Below are positions 21,177 through 32,703 of a stretch of 32,758 bases of DNA, piece by piece (the first letter of the stretch is position 1; each line of letters opens with the position of its first letter). This stretch comes from Thiomicrorhabdus sp. Its GTDB lineage: Bacteria > Pseudomonadota > Gammaproteobacteria > Thiomicrospirales > Thiomicrospiraceae. A model generated the notes under the pieces. It did no database searches and was not told where the DNA came from. It saw nothing but the letters and a program-made list of their open reading frames with translations. The stretch covers positions 1 to 32,758 of the forward strand of contig JAMOLY010000160.1 in the NCBI GenBank assembly GCA_027068835.1, given 5' to 3'. Made by a program: the position numbers and the translations under genes.

Positions 21177-22457
21177 CTAAGTACGGTCGTAAATACTGCA
21201 TCCATGCTCAATATAGTGAACAAATTCATGCTCATAATGTTCTAACGCACTGGTCAATGCAATCGTCGCCGCATCGCCTAAACCACAGATAACATTCCCC
21301 ATGATTTTTCCAGAAACATCTTTAAGAGCATCAATGTCTTCAGGGCGACCTTGACCTGATCTAATACGTTTTACCACACGATACAACCAACCCGTACCCT
21401 CACGGCACGGAGAACATTGTCCACAAGACTCATCCCAATAAAAATGACTTAGGTTTTCAATGACCTTAACAATATCCGTTTGATCATCCATGATGATGAT
21501 AGAACCTGCGCCTAAAAAAGAACCCGCTTTCGCAATGGAATCATAATCCATGTTCATGCCCATAGCGGCTTCAGCTGGCAATATCGCTGTCGAAGCGCCA
21601 CCAGGAATGACCGCCTTAAGCTGACGACCTTTCCAAATTCCACCCGCCAATTCTAAAACCTCTTTAAAAGGCGTTCCCATTCTTACTTCAAAATTTCCTG
21701 GGTTATTGACATGGCCAGAAACAGAGTAGCACTTTGTACCCCCTGCATTTGCAACCCCTAACTCATCAAACCACTCACCACCTTTTGCCAAAATCATTGG
21801 AATAGAGGCTAAGGTCTCCGTATTATTAATCGTCGTCGGTCTGCCATAAAGTCCATAACTTGCGGGAAAAGGAGGCTTAAAACGAGGCTGGCCTTTTTTC
21901 CCTTCAATGGATTCAATTAATGCCGTCTCTTCACCACAAATATAAGCACCTGCACCTAAGTGCGCATACAAATCAAAATCATAACCAGAGCCTAAAATAT
22001 TCTTTCCTAACAGCCCCGCTTCACGAGCTTGGTTAATCGCATTAGTAAAGCGCTTATAAGGCTCCCAAAACTCACCACGGATATAGTTATAACCTGCCGA
22101 TGCACCAATTACATACCCAGCAATCATCATCCCTTCAACCAGTGCATGAGGATTGTAACGTAAAATATCTCGATCTTTAAACGTACCTGGTTCACCTTCA
22201 TCAGAGTTACAAACGATGTATTTTTGACCCGGTGCAAAACGGTTCATAAAACTCCACTTTAACCCTGTCGGAAAACCGGCTCCGCCACGACCACGGATAT
22301 TAGAAGTTTTCACCTCTTCAATAATTTCCATTGGCTCTAGATCACCTGAAAGAACTTTTTTCCAAACTTCATAGCCGCCATTCGCAATATAAACATCAAT
22401 ATCCCACGAATTATCCAAATGGTTTAGACGGAAGCAATTCTCATTTTGTATCGTCAT
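21177..22457 (-). CDS. nuoF: NADH-quinone oxidoreductase subunit F
   Basis: [68 protein letters not shown]. Confidence 0.98.
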   Translation of the reverse strand: MTIQNENCFRLNHLDNSWDIDVYIANGGYEVWKKVLSGDLEPMEIIEEVKTSNIRGRGGAGFPTGLKWSFMNRFAPGQKYIVCNSDEGEPGTFKDRDILRYNPHALVEGMMIAGYVIGASAGYNYIRGEFWEPYKRFTNAINQAREAGLLGKNILGSGYDFDLYAHLGAGAYICGEETALIESIEGKKGQPRFKPPFPASYGLYGRPTTINNTETLASIPMILAKGGEWFDELGVANAGGTKCYSVSGHVNNPGNFEVRMGTPFKEVLELAGGIWKGRQLKAVIPGGASTAILPAEAAMGMNMDYDSIAKAGSFLGAGSIIIMDDQTDIVKVIENLSHFYWDESCGQCSPCREGTGWLYRVVKRIRSGQGRPEDIDALKDVSGKIMGNVICGLGDAATIALTSALEHYEHEFVHYIEHGCSIYDRT

Positions 22458-22460
22458 GCT

Positions 22461-22964
22461 CTACTCCATACCGTCTAGAATTTTATCAAGCGATGCTTCC
22501 GTAAGATCTTCATAATAGACCTTACCTACCTGCATCATTGGTGCACCACCACAAGAACCTAAGCACTCTACTTTTTTAATTGAAAAACGACCGTCTTGGG
22601 TAATTTCTCCAGGCTTAACCTGTAATTTTTTTTCTAGGTACTCAATAACTTCTTCACTTCCTCGCAACATGCAAGAAATACTGGTACAGACACAAAGGTT
22701 AAACTTTCCAACGGGCTGATGTTCATAATTAGAATAGAACGTCGCAACTTCATACACAGAAATAGGCGGAATGTCTAAATACTTTGCAATTTGATCCATT
22801 AAGTCCGTGGTTAAATGCCCGCCATTTACCTCTTGAACAATACGTAAAGCCGCCATGGTTGCAGACTGTTTTTGATCGTCAGGATAATTAGCGATCCAAC
22901 GATCAATACGCGCTTTCACATCACCCTGAATAATGTTTGCTGCACTGTTTACTGTCGAACTCAT
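22461..22964 (-). CDS. nuoE: NADH-quinone oxidoreductase subunit E
   Basis: [46 protein letters not shown] (2Fe-2S). Confidence 0.97.
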   Translation of the reverse strand: MSSTVNSAANIIQGDVKARIDRWIANYPDDQKQSATMAALRIVQEVNGGHLTTDLMDQIAKYLDIPPISVYEVATFYSNYEHQPVGKFNLCVCTSISCMLRGSEEVIEYLEKKLQVKPGEITQDGRFSIKKVECLGSCGGAPMMQVGKVYYEDLTEASLDKILDGME

Positions 22965-24214
22965 CGATCCACCTCTCCAAAAACAATATCTTGCGTACCG
23001 ATAATTGCAACCACATCGGCAATCATGTGCCCTCTGACCATTTCATCCAAAGAAGCTAAGTGTGCGAACCCTGGCGCTCTTACCTTCATTCGGTATGGCT
23101 TATTTGCACCATCGGAAACCATATAAATTCCAAACTCTCCCTTAGGATGCTCCACCGCAGTATAAGCTTCACCCGCAGGAACAGAATACCCTTCCGAAAA
23201 CAGTTTAAAGTGATGAATCAAGGCTTCCATATTAGATTTAACATCTTCGCGGCTTGGAGGTGCAACTTTATGATCATCCGACATAACGGGACCATCATTC
23301 ACCTTAAGCCAATCCACGCACTGTTTAATAATTTTATTCGATTCACGCATTTCAGCAATTCGAACCAAATATCGATCATAACAATCACCCGTTTTACCAA
23401 CAGGAATATCAAATTCTAATTTGTCATACACTTCATAAGGTTGCTTTCGACGTAAATCCCATTCAATACCCGATCCACGCAACATAGGCCCAGTAAAACC
23501 AAGTTGTAACGCTCTTTCGGGTGAAACAATTCCAATATCAACCGTCCGCTGCTTCCAAATACGATTATCCGTTAACAGGGTCTCATACTCATCAATATAA
23601 TTAGGGAAACGCTCAGTAAAGGCTTCAATAAAGTCAAGCAAAGAGCCTTCACGGTTTTCATTTAATTTTTTAAGCTTATCACCAGAGTGCCATTTTGACT
23701 CTAAATTTTTAGCCATCGTATCAGGTAGGTCGCGATAAACACCACCAGGACGATAATAAGCCGCATGCATACGAGCACCAGAGACCGCTTCATAACAATC
23801 CATTAAATCTTCACGCTCTCTAAAAGCGTATAAGAAAACAGTCATTGCACCAATATCTAAAGCATGCGCACCTAACCACATCAAATGATTTAAAACACGC
23901 GTGATCTCATCAAACATGACTCGAATATATTGCGCTCTCTCAGGTACTTCAACACCCAACATCTTTTCAATGCCCATGACATAAGCATGTTCATTACTCA
24001 TCATCGATACATAATCCAGACGATCCATGTATCCAATAGACTGATTATATGTTTTGTACTCAATAAGCTTTTCAGTGCCTCGATGTAGCAACCCAATATG
24101 AGGATCAGAGCGCATAATCGTCTCACCATCTAACTCCAATACAAGGCGTAATACACCATGTGCAGAAGGATGCTGAGGGCCAAAGTTAAGGGTATAGTTA
24201 CGAATTTCAGGCAT
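22961..24214 (-). CDS. nuoD: NADH-quinone oxidoreductase subunit D
   Basis: [58 protein letters not shown]. Confidence 0.98.
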   Translation of the reverse strand: MPEIRNYTLNFGPQHPSAHGVLRLVLELDGETIMRSDPHIGLLHRGTEKLIEYKTYNQSIGYMDRLDYVSMMSNEHAYVMGIEKMLGVEVPERAQYIRVMFDEITRVLNHLMWLGAHALDIGAMTVFLYAFREREDLMDCYEAVSGARMHAAYYRPGGVYRDLPDTMAKNLESKWHSGDKLKKLNENREGSLLDFIEAFTERFPNYIDEYETLLTDNRIWKQRTVDIGIVSPERALQLGFTGPMLRGSGIEWDLRRKQPYEVYDKLEFDIPVGKTGDCYDRYLVRIAEMRESNKIIKQCVDWLKVNDGPVMSDDHKVAPPSREDVKSNMEALIHHFKLFSEGYSVPAGEAYTAVEHPKGEFGIYMVSDGANKPYRMKVRAPGFAHLASLDEMVRGHMIADVVAIIGTQDIVFGEVDR

Positions 24215-24227
24215 TTCTTATTCCTAA

Positions 24228-24896
24228 TTACACGTTTTCAGGTGACTGTTTACGAATCACTTTTGGAACATTGACTCTATTTTCAATGGTGACAGGCTCA
24301 TACACAACTCGACCTTTATCGACGTCATAGCGCATTTCAACATGCCCTGTTAATGGAAAATCCTTTCTTAGTGGGTGCCCAATAAAACCATAATCGGTCA
24401 ATATTCGACGAAGATCGGGATGACCTTTAAATAAGATACCAAATAAATCAAACGCTTCACGCTCAAACCAGTTGGCGCAATTCCAAATATCAATCACACT
24501 ATCCACAACAGGCATCGAGGTTAATTCGGGGTAAATTTTGACGCGCACTCGTAAGTTATGCTGAACGGAAAGAAGGTGATAAACAACCGCAAAACGCCTC
24601 TCCATATCTAACGCATCATCCGAGGTCTCTTCAAAGTCAAATACGCCCCGACTGAATCCTTGGTTTGCTGCAGTCATCGTCTCCCAATTTGCTTGGCCAA
24701 AATCTAAATAATCCACGCCACAAAGGTCAATGAGTTGCTCAAAACCTAGTGAATTTTTAAGTACTTGAAAAGCATTCAATGCAGCAGAGGGAGAAATCTC
24801 AATGGTAAGTTCATCAAAACGAACCTCAGAGGTAATCACATCTTCGCCAAGCGCGTCAGCAATACTGTTTTGTAAATTTAATACGGATTGTTTCAT
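24228..24896 (-). CDS. nuoC: NADH-quinone oxidoreductase subunit C
   Basis: WYERE-like [50 protein letters not shown]. Confidence 0.97.
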   Translation of the reverse strand: MKQSVLNLQNSIADALGEDVITSEVRFDELTIEISPSAALNAFQVLKNSLGFEQLIDLCGVDYLDFGQANWETMTAANQGFSRGVFDFEETSDDALDMERRFAVVYHLLSVQHNLRVRVKIYPELTSMPVVDSVIDIWNCANWFEREAFDLFGILFKGHPDLRRILTDYGFIGHPLRKDFPLTGHVEMRYDVDKGRVVYEPVTIENRVNVPKVIRKQSPENV

Positions 24897-24925
24897 AATT
24901 AAAACTACTCTATCGCTCTATAAGG

Positions 24926-25402
24926 TTAACGTGCAATGGTATTCGTACGCTTAATTTTATTTTGTAACTGAATAATCCCATACAACAATGCTTCAGCGGT
25001 TGGTGGACAACCAGGAACATACACATCAACGGGAACAATGCGGTCACAACCACGAACGACGGAATATGAATAATGGTAATACCCCCCACCATTTGCACAA
25101 GAACCCATTGAGATCACCCAACGAGGCTCCGCCATTTGGTCATAAACCTTACGAAGTGCAGGAGCCATCTTGTTAACCAGCGTGCCTGCAACCACCATAA
25201 CATCCGACTGCCTAGGGCTTGGACGAAAAATAATCCCAAAACGATCCAAATCATAACGTGACGCTCCCGCGTGCATCATCTCTACCGCACAACAAGCCAA
25301 GCCAAAGGTCATCGGCCAAAGTGAACCCGTACGCGCCCAGTTAATCAGCTTATCCGCTGACGTGGTAACAACACCTTCTTTTAAAACGCCTTCTACTCCC
25401 AT
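24926..25402 (-). CDS. nuoB: NADH-quinone oxidoreductase subunit B
   Basis: [77 protein letters not shown]. Confidence 0.98.
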   Translation of the reverse strand: MGVEGVLKEGVVTTSADKLINWARTGSLWPMTFGLACCAVEMMHAGASRYDLDRFGIIFRPSPRQSDVMVVAGTLVNKMAPALRKVYDQMAEPRWVISMGSCANGGGYYHYSYSVVRGCDRIVPVDVYVPGCPPTAEALLYGIIQLQNKIKRTNTIAR

Positions 25403-25749
25403 TCAAGCGCTCCTTTTCTCCACTCATAAATAAAACCAACCACTAACAGCAATAAAAACACACCCATTGCAAGCAAACCAAACGTACCAATTTCATCAAG
25501 CGAAACCGCCCAAGGGAATAAGAATGCAATTTCTAAATCAAAAATAATAAACAGAATGGCTACGAGATAAAAACGCACATCAAACTTCATACGTGAATCT
25601 TCAAATGCTTCAAATCCGCACTCATAAGGAGAGTTTTTTTCAGCATCAGGCTTTTGCGGCCCTAATAAATATCCAATTAAAATTGGACCGATACCAAACA
25701 GTGCGCCTAGCACAACAAAAACCAGGACGGGAAGATAGTTTTCTAGCAT
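25393..25749 (-). CDS. nuoA: NADH-quinone oxidoreductase subunit A
   Basis: [43 protein letters not shown]. Confidence 0.97.
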   Translation of the reverse strand: MLENYLPVLVFVVLGALFGIGPILIGYLLGPQKPDAEKNSPYECGFEAFEDSRMKFDVRFYLVAILFIIFDLEIAFLFPWAVSLDEIGTFGLLAMGVFLLLLVVGFIYEWRKGALEWE

Positions 25750-25807
25750 GGGTGTTGACCTCGTCTAGCATTTAAATATAACCGCTATAAAACAACGGAT
25801 TTGAATA

Positions 25808-25892
25808 TGGTGCCGATGGCCGGAGTCGAACCGGCACAGCTTGCGCCACTACCCCCTCAAGGTAGCGTGTCTACCAATTTCACCACATCGGC
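25808..25892 (-). tRNA. tRNA-Leu (anticodon GAG)
   Basis: GCCGATGTGGTGAAATTGGTAGACACGCTACCTTGAGGGGGTAGTGGCGCAAGCTGTGCCGGTTCGACTCCGGCCATCGGCACCA; class II tRNA with long variable arm and encoded CCA; conserved secG-tRNA-Leu-nuo context. Confidence 0.96.
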
Positions 25893-25946
25893 ATAATTAA
25901 ATAGCTTCCTACTCAAACAAGTAAGAAACTTAAATAAATTAGTTAA

Positions 25947-26264
25947 TCAATTAGGCACTACGGGAACATCAGGGTTTTCAATGACCTTACTTTCAACCGC
26001 TTCTTTAGCCACACTCTGATACCCTTTTGCCTGCTGACTTGCCAAATAAGCCAACGTCAAACTGGTCACAAAAAATAAGGTTGCAACTACAGCTGTGACC
26101 CTAGACAAGAATGTTGCCGTACCGCCACTACCAAAAACAGACTGGGATGAACCTCCACCACCAAAATTTGCACCCGCATCCGCACCTTTACCATGCTGTA
26201 ACAACACCAGCGTAATCAATAAAAATGCAATAATAATATGCACTGTTAAAATAATTTCAAACAT
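25947..26264 (-). CDS. secG: Protein translocase subunit SecG
   Basis: [54 protein letters not shown]. Confidence 0.97.
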   Translation of the reverse strand: MFEIILTVHIIIAFLLITLVLLQHGKGADAGANFGGGGSSQSVFGSGGTATFLSRVTAVVATLFFVTSLTLAYLASQQAKGYQSVAKEAVESKVIENPDVPVVPN

Positions 26265-27022
26265 TAAACTTCCGCCGCCTTACAAATTGCAATAAAATCA
26301 TCTGCATCAAGCGATGCACCACCAATTAAGCCACCATCAATATCAGGCTGACCAAACAACTCTTTTGCGTTACCTGGCTTAACACTACCACCATATTGAA
26401 TAATGATATTTTCAGCCACCACCGCATCTAACTGAGCCAACTTTGCACGAATAAATGCATGCACATCCTGAGCTTGCGCTGGAGAAGCCGTCACGCCCGT
26501 ACCAATCGCCCAAACTGGCTCATAAGCAATTACTACCGCTTTAAAGGCCGCAATACCCACCAAACTCAACACCGCATCTAACTGTTCAGAAATCACAGAT
26601 TCCATCACACCAGATTCTCTTTCTTGGAGCGTCTCACCAACACATAAAATTGGAGTGATACCCGCTTCAAGTGCCACACGTACTTTATTTGCCACTTCAG
26701 CATTGGTTTCACCATAAATGGCTCGACGCTCCGAATGCCCCAAAATCACATAACGACATCCAAGATCTTTTAGCATCGAAGCAGAACCTTCACCCGTAAA
26801 AGCACCTTGATGTGGCTCTTCAGCCATATTTTGAGCGCCTATCGAAATCGTGTCTGTCGATAAACTACGCAACGTATAGTCAATATAAAGTGACGGTGGG
26901 CAAATAGCCACATCAACACCTTTTAGCTCTCCTGACTTGGAATTTAGCCCTGTAACTAGGTTCAAAACAAAGGCTTTCGAACCATGCATTTTCCAATTAC
27001 CAGCAACAAATGGTTTTCTCAT
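26264..27022 (-). CDS. tpiA: Triosephosphate isomerase
   Basis: [49 protein letters not shown]. Start moved to ATG 27022 (GGAG Shine-Dalgarno). Confidence 0.97.
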   Translation of the reverse strand: MRKPFVAGNWKMHGSKAFVLNLVTGLNSKSGELKGVDVAICPPSLYIDYTLRSLSTDTISIGAQNMAEEPHQGAFTGEGSASMLKDLGCRYVILGHSERRAIYGETNAEVANKVRVALEAGITPILCVGETLQERESGVMESVISEQLDAVLSLVGIAAFKAVVIAYEPVWAIGTGVTASPAQAQDVHAFIRAKLAQLDAVVAENIIIQYGGSVKPGNAKELFGQPDIDGGLIGGASLDADDFIAICKAAEV

Positions 27023-27089
27023 TGATATTCTCCGACACAAAAGTTCCACAATATTAGCGGTTTATTTCTAGAAAAACAATATTGAAATT

Positions 27090-28418
27090 TCAAGAAAATT
27101 CTGATTTAACCAAATTAACTAACTCAATCGCGACTTCCTCAACTAATTCTGCACTTTCTCCCTCAACCATCACCCTAATTAACGGCTCGGTTCCAGAAGC
27201 ACGAATCAAAATACGCCCCTTATCGCCCATTTTTTCTTCCAAATAAACAACACGCTCATTCAGTCGTTTATTCTCATCCAACCCTAACGCACTCTCAACA
27301 AGGACGTTCTTAAGAACTTGAGGGTACATAACCAGAGACTCACTAAGCTCTGTCAAATTTTTTCCTGAATCAACGACCACCGACAGTACTTGCAACGCAG
27401 CAACAATGCCATCACCTGTCGTTGTCTTATCTAAACACAAAACATGACCAGAAGGTTCAGCACCATAGCACAAGCCATTCTTAACCAACGATTCCATCAC
27501 ATAACGGTCACCCACAGACGTGCGATGCAACTGCACTCCCTGCTCTCTTAAAGCATTCTCTAACCCTAGGTTACTCATTACCGTGCCAGACACAGCTGAC
27601 ACGGCTTTCGCACAGGCTGTCGCAAGAATGTAAAGAATCGCATCACCGTCTAATACTTGACCCATTCCATCCACCATCATGACCCGATCACCATCCCCAT
27701 CAAACGCAATCCCCAAGTCCGCGGAATGACTTACAACAGCCTCTTGCAACGAATCTAAATGCGTTGCTCCACAATCTTGGTTGATATTCAAACCATCGGG
27801 TTCCGCACCAATCGTAATGACCTCAGCCCCCAGCTCAGAAAAAACACTGGGAGCAACATGATAAGTGGCGCCATGCGCACAATCCAAAACAATCTTTAAA
27901 CCACCCAGCTTCTTTTTTGCCGAATAGGTGCTTTTACAAAACTCAATATAACGCCCCGCAGCATCATCAATCCTTCTTGCCTTTCCGAGCTCTCCTGACG
28001 AAACAATCTCAAGCGATTGCTCAAAAGTGCCCTCAATCGCTAACTCAATTTCATCAGTAATTTTTCTCCCCTTAGCGGAAAAGAATTTAATTCCATTATC
28101 ATAGTGCGGGTTGTGAGAGGCGCTGATAACAATTCCAGCATCGGCATGAAAAGTCTGTGTTAAATACGCCACGGCTGGGGTTGGCATCGGCCCCAAAAGT
28201 AACACATCAATTCCCGCGGCAATAAACCCTGATTCCAGCGCCGATTCAAACATATAGCCAGAAATTCGAGTATCCTTACCAATCATCACACAAGATTCAC
28301 CACGATCCTTCATGACCTTCCCTGTCGCCCACCCTAACTTTAAAACCTGATCGGGGCTGATCATCCCTTTACCAACACGGTCACGAATTCCATCGGTTCC
28401 AAAATATTTTTTTTTCAT
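27090..28418 (-). CDS. glmM: Phosphoglucosamine mutase
   Basis: KKYFGTDGIRDRVG; GIVISASHNPHYDNGIKFFS; DGDGDRVMMVD; RASGTEPLIRVMVEG. Confidence 0.98.
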   Translation of the reverse strand: MKKKYFGTDGIRDRVGKGMISPDQVLKLGWATGKVMKDRGESCVMIGKDTRISGYMFESALESGFIAAGIDVLLLGPMPTPAVAYLTQTFHADAGIVISASHNPHYDNGIKFFSAKGRKITDEIELAIEGTFEQSLEIVSSGELGKARRIDDAAGRYIEFCKSTYSAKKKLGGLKIVLDCAHGATYHVAPSVFSELGAEVITIGAEPDGLNINQDCGATHLDSLQEAVVSHSADLGIAFDGDGDRVMMVDGMGQVLDGDAILYILATACAKAVSAVSGTVMSNLGLENALREQGVQLHRTSVGDRYVMESLVKNGLCYGAEPSGHVLCLDKTTTGDGIVAALQVLSVVVDSGKNLTELSESLVMYPQVLKNVLVESALGLDENKRLNERVVYLEEKMGDKGRILIRASGTEPLIRVMVEGESAELVEEVAIELVNLVKSEFS

Positions 28419-28440
28419 TCTTGTTTTAACCTTACATTTG

Positions 28441-29274
28441 TTACATTAAACACTTCATCACCCTTAACGCATCGACCGTCTCTTTAACATCATGAACTCG
28501 AACAATATCAACCCCCTTCAATGCCGCCAGTACAGCCGCCACAATACTACCATTTGCACGGTCATGCAGCACAGTACTGCTTAATATTTCTGAGATCATT
28601 CGCTTTTTTGACACCCCTGCCAGAATAGGATACTTTAAAGCCGTTAACGAATCCAACCCTTGAAACAAAATTTTATTATGCGCTAACGCCTTACCAAACC
28701 CAAACCCAGGGTCTAAAATAATTTTATCTGTTGCAACACCAGCCCTTTCACAACAACTTGCTCGTGCCAACAAAAAATCTCGAACTTCAGACAGAACATC
28801 ACCATAAGCGGGCGAATCTTGCATCGTTTCAAAAGCACCTTGTTTATGCATTAAACAAACAGAAACCCCTGAATTTACCACAACATCCATCGCACCATCC
28901 GCATACAAAGCATTCACATCGTTAACGATTTTAGCGCCAACAGCAATGGCCTCCTGCATCACCTCAGGCTTATAGGTATCAATCGAAATAACGATATCAA
29001 AACGTGCTGCAATCCACTCAATAACAGGAACAACTCGCTCCAACTCTTCTGATAACGAAACAGGCACAGCACCAGGACGCGTTGACTCACCGCCAACATC
29101 AATAATATCCACACCCCCCGCCTGAAACTTAACCACTTGCGCCTCAACGGCCTCTGGTGTTACAAAGCGCCCACCGTCCGAAAAAGAGTCAGGGGTCACA
29201 TTTAGAATACCCATCACAACAGGCATACCGTCCTGCTGTGATTTACACTCGATAAACTCCTGAATACTAAACAT
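28441..29274 (-). CDS. folP: Dihydropteroate synthase
   Basis: VMGILNVTPDSFSDGGRF; DVGGESTRPGAVPV; DPGFGFGKALAHN. SD AAAGG 6 nt before ATG. Confidence 0.97.
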   Translation of the reverse strand: MFSIQEFIECKSQQDGMPVVMGILNVTPDSFSDGGRFVTPEAVEAQVVKFQAGGVDIIDVGGESTRPGAVPVSLSEELERVVPVIEWIAARFDIVISIDTYKPEVMQEAIAVGAKIVNDVNALYADGAMDVVVNSGVSVCLMHKQGAFETMQDSPAYGDVLSEVRDFLLARASCCERAGVATDKIILDPGFGFGKALAHNKILFQGLDSLTALKYPILAGVSKKRMISEILSSTVLHDRANGSIVAAVLAALKGVDIVRVHDVKETVDALRVMKCLM

Positions 29275-29287
29275 CTACTGCCTTTAC

Positions 29288-29315
29288 AAAAAAAAACCCC
29301 GAATAAACGGGGTTT
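29288..29315 (-). terminator. Intrinsic terminator between ftsH and folP, in the folP leader
   Basis: Minus strand AAACCCCG-TTTATT-CGGGGTTT followed by a T run (9 A on + at 29288-29296); 8-bp GC-rich stem. Confidence 0.88.
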
Positions 29316-29322
29316 ACTTTAT

Positions 29323-29481
29323 GAGGCCTTTGCACGAGAGGAGCGCGAGAGAAGAAAGAAATAAAACTTGACTGATTGAGACGAAAACCACAAGGAATAG
29401 CCAGCTATTCGCAAGGTTTTCAACGAAAATCAGGCATATTTTAGCCTTTTTTATCCGTGCATCCTTTCGTGCAAAGGTCTC
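29323..29481. mobile_element. Non-autonomous MITE-like element (IS5-type ends suspected), 159 bp
   Basis: Inverted ends GAGGCCTTTGCACGAGAGG / complement of CCTTTCGTGCAAAGGTCTC (17/19 identical), flanked on both sides by TTTAT (29318-29322 and 29482-29486); no ORF; internal hairpin. Confidence 0.8.
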
Positions 29482-29501
29482 TTTATATTTAAACCTAAAC
29501 T

Positions 29502-31472
29502 TTAGTGAAGCTTTGGCTCACCTTGCTCTGAAGCAGAGTCACCACTCATATCGTCCGAAACAGCATCATCCAGCACCGCATCTTTTGATGTTTTTTCCGT
29601 ACTCTCTCCAGAAGAAGCGTCAGAATCTTTCCCATCAGACTCCCCCCAATCTTTAGGCTTTCCAGGTGGAAGACCCTCCATAATATTTTTAATTTGAGCC
29701 GCATCAATGGTCTCAAACTCCATTAAGGTATCCGTCATAATCTCTAACTTATCCGCATGCTCAATTAAAATCTCTTGAGCACGCTTATAGTTACGATCAA
29801 TCAATTTTCGCATTTCCGCATCAATTAAACGAGAAATCTCTTCCGATACATTTGCATTTCGAGAGTGCCCCATAAAACCAGCCTTCTCTTCATCCTCATA
29901 CATTAACGGCCCAAGAGCTTCCGACAAGCCCCACTTCGTAACCATGTTGCGTGCAATACTGGTTGCCCGCTCAATATCATTACTGGCTCCCGTGGTAACC
30001 AAATCTGCACCATAAATTTGCTCCTCTGCAATACGACCACCATACAGACTCGACAATTGGCTTTCCAGCTTTTGCTTACTGTAACTGTAAACATCTTCTT
30101 CAGGTAGATACATCGTCACACCTAAAGCACGTCCACGAGGCATAATACTGACTTTATAGACAGGGTCATGCTCAGGCACCAAGTACCCTACAATCGCATG
30201 ACCCGCCTCATGATAAGCCGTCATTCGACGCTCTTTTTCGCTCATGATCATACTCTTGCGCTCAACGCCCATCAGTATTTTATCTTTCGCTTGTTCAAAA
30301 TGCTTTTGAGTCACTAACTTATCATTATTTCTTGCCGCAAACAGCGCCGCTTCGTTCACCAAGTTGGCCAAATCAGCCCCAGAAAAACCAGGCGTTCCAC
30401 GAGCAATATAAGCAGGTTTCACATCCTCTGATAAAGGAACCTTACGCATATGCACTTTTAAAATTTGCTCACGCCCTTTAATATCAGGCAAACCAACCGA
30501 CACTTGGCGATCAAAACGTCCAGGACGCAACAGTGCAGAATCCAATACATCAGCACGGTTTGTTGCGGCAATGACAATCACGCCCTCATTTCCTTCAAAC
30601 CCGTCCATCTCAACTAAAAGCTGATTCAACGTTTGCTCTCGCTCATCATTTCCACCACCGCCCATTCCTGAACCACGACTGCGACCCACCGCATCAATTT
30701 CATCAATAAAAATAATACAAGGCGCATGCGCCTTTGCCTGCTCAAACATATCTCTTACACGAGAGGCACCCACCCCAACAAACATCTCCACAAAATCAGA
30801 ACCCGAGATCGTAAAGAAAGGCACCTTCGCCTCCCCCGCAATCGCCTTCGCCAAAAGGGTTTTACCCGTCCCCGGAGGGCCTACCATTAACACGCCACGA
30901 GGAATATTCCCCCCCAAGCTTTGATACTTTCCAGGGTCTTTTAAAAAATCAACAATTTCACCCACTTCCTGCTTCGCTTCATCCGCGCCCGCAACATCAT
31001 CCAACGTGACCTTAATTTGCTCATCCGTCAACATTTTGGCTTTACTCTTACCAAAAGACATAGGGCCACCCTTGCCGCCCATTCCACCGCCCATCGACTT
31101 CATAAAGAAGATCCAAACACCAATCAATAACAGCATTGGAAACCAAGAAATAAAGATCTGCATTAAAATACTTTGCTTTTCAGGAGGCTTAGCGCTTACC
31201 TTTACTCGATTATCCAGTAAATCACCCATCAATCCTGGATCACCAGGACTATAAGTCGTAAAGGCTTTTCCATCCACATAAACCCCACGGATGGTCGGTC
31301 CTTCAATCGAAACCTGACTGACTTGCCCTTGATGAATTTGATCAATAAAGTCGGAATAATCAACACGACTTGTTGGCGTACTGCCCTGCCCACTAAAGTG
31401 ATTAAACACTGACATCAGCACCATCGCCGCAACTGCCCAAATCAACATATTCTTTAACATATCATTATTCAT
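29502..31472 (-). CDS. ftsH: ATP-dependent zinc metalloprotease FtsH
   Basis: [39 protein letters not shown] region; [31 protein letters not shown]. Confidence 0.98.
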   Translation of the reverse strand: MNNDMLKNMLIWAVAAMVLMSVFNHFSGQGSTPTSRVDYSDFIDQIHQGQVSQVSIEGPTIRGVYVDGKAFTTYSPGDPGLMGDLLDNRVKVSAKPPEKQSILMQIFISWFPMLLLIGVWIFFMKSMGGGMGGKGGPMSFGKSKAKMLTDEQIKVTLDDVAGADEAKQEVGEIVDFLKDPGKYQSLGGNIPRGVLMVGPPGTGKTLLAKAIAGEAKVPFFTISGSDFVEMFVGVGASRVRDMFEQAKAHAPCIIFIDEIDAVGRSRGSGMGGGGNDEREQTLNQLLVEMDGFEGNEGVIVIAATNRADVLDSALLRPGRFDRQVSVGLPDIKGREQILKVHMRKVPLSEDVKPAYIARGTPGFSGADLANLVNEAALFAARNNDKLVTQKHFEQAKDKILMGVERKSMIMSEKERRMTAYHEAGHAIVGYLVPEHDPVYKVSIMPRGRALGVTMYLPEEDVYSYSKQKLESQLSSLYGGRIAEEQIYGADLVTTGASNDIERATSIARNMVTKWGLSEALGPLMYEDEEKAGFMGHSRNANVSEEISRLIDAEMRKLIDRNYKRAQEILIEHADKLEIMTDTLMEFETIDAAQIKNIMEGLPPGKPKDWGESDGKDSDASSGESTEKTSKDAVLDDAVSDDMSGDSASEQGEPKLH

Positions 31473-31576
31473 TGGCTACCCTTAACCATTTGTTAACCTA
31501 AAAATACAAGCCGATTACTTTAACACAATTCTTCATAAAAATATCTTATGCCCGAAAAATTCTCAATACCACTTTG

Positions 31577-32194
31577 TCAGATTTTACCTCGTGCCAATAG
31601 GTATATTTCCCTACTCCTTGCCCGTGAAGCATCAGGTTTTCGAGTAATGACTTTTTTATATTTTGACTTTAATGTGGCTAACAGTTGATCATAACCCTCG
31701 CCCTGAAACACCTTCATCAGCAAGTCACCATTTTTTTTCAAAACTTGATCCGCCAAATCAACACACAACTCAACCAAATACATAGCACGAGGAATATCCA
31801 CCCCCTTATTACCACTCATATTAGGTGCCATATCAGACATAACCACATCCACATCTCGACCATCAAGTGAGGAGAGTAAATGATCGTAAACCTCCTCCTC
31901 TCTAAAATCACCTTGAATAAAGGTAACACCAGCAAAGGGTTCTACAGGCAAAATATCCAGTGCAAACACCTCACCCTTTGCCCCCACCTTATGAGTCGTC
32001 CACTGCGACCAACCTCCTGGCGCCGCACCTAAATCAACAACACACATGCCCGATTTAAACAAAGCATCCTTCTTATCAATCTCTTGAAGCTTATAGACAG
32101 CACGTGAACGCCACCCCTCTTGCTTTGCTTTTTGCACATAAGGGTCATTAAAATGCTCTTTTAACCACCCATCACTCGATTTACTTCTCGCCAT
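31577..32194 (-). CDS. rlmE: 23S rRNA (uridine-2'-O-)-methyltransferase RlmE (FtsJ)
   Basis: SRAVYKLQEIDKKDALFKSGMCVVDLGAAPGGWSQ; VMSDMAPNMSGNKGVDIPRAMYL. Confidence 0.97.
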   Translation of the reverse strand: MARSKSSDGWLKEHFNDPYVQKAKQEGWRSRAVYKLQEIDKKDALFKSGMCVVDLGAAPGGWSQWTTHKVGAKGEVFALDILPVEPFAGVTFIQGDFREEEVYDHLLSSLDGRDVDVVMSDMAPNMSGNKGVDIPRAMYLVELCVDLADQVLKKNGDLLMKVFQGEGYDQLLATLKSKYKKVITRKPDASRARSREIYLLARGKI

Positions 32195-32253
32195 AATAAA
32201 ATTTCTACTACAATATATGAACTATCTTAATAAGAATCATAACGGAATATTCA

Positions 32254-32562
32254 ATGAGCCAACCTGAAAAACTTTCAAATAACCAAAAAAAATACCTTCG
32301 CGGCATTGCACACGGCTTAAATCCCATGATTATGATTGGGGCAAACGGAGTAACCGAAAGCCTAATGGAAGAACTAGAAAGTACGCTAACGCATCACGAA
32401 ATTTTAAAAATTAAAATTGCCTCAGCAGATCGAGACGAACGCCAAAAAATTACTGAACGTATACTTAAGCAAACAGGCGCACTGCTAGTACAAGCCGTCG
32501 GAAAAACCTGCATAATCTATCGTCAAAATGAAGAGACAGAACTTCCACTGCCTAAAAAATAA
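32254..32562 (+). CDS. yhbY: Ribosome assembly RNA-binding protein YhbY (CRM domain)
   Basis: LSNNQKKYLRGIAHGLNPMIMIGANGVTESLMEELESTLTHHEILKIKIASADRDERQKI; divergent from rlmE as in Escherichia. Confidence 0.95.
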   Translation: MSQPEKLSNNQKKYLRGIAHGLNPMIMIGANGVTESLMEELESTLTHHEILKIKIASADRDERQKITERILKQTGALLVQAVGKTCIIYRQNEETELPLPKK

Positions 32563-32695
32563 CGTAACCGCTCAACCCAATCACCACACGAAACGTCCCG
32601 TCCTATTTAAACCCGCTTCTTCTCCATTATAGTCGCACAGTTTAGGCAAAAAACATACAGATCTTAAATTCGTAAACAAGGCCATTTTTTTAGGA

Positions 32696-32703
32696 GGGGG
32701 GGG
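32696..32703. repeat. Homopolymer tract G8, intergenic downstream of yhbY
   Basis: TAGGAGGGGGGGGTAAAATTTACC. Confidence 0.95.

Noticed and set aside
23060-23419. 119-aa + strand ORF opposite nuoD
   Set aside because: Antisense to conserved nuoD; no recognisable domain.
11477-25749. Possible unusual Complex I arrangement
   Set aside because: All fourteen genes nuoA-N are present in canonical order with separate nuoC and nuoD and no inserted genes; standard.
30909-30915. C7 run in ftsH as a contingency tract
   Set aside because: Encodes the conserved LGGNIPRG segment in an essential-type gene and is only 7 nt; insufficient to claim slippage function.
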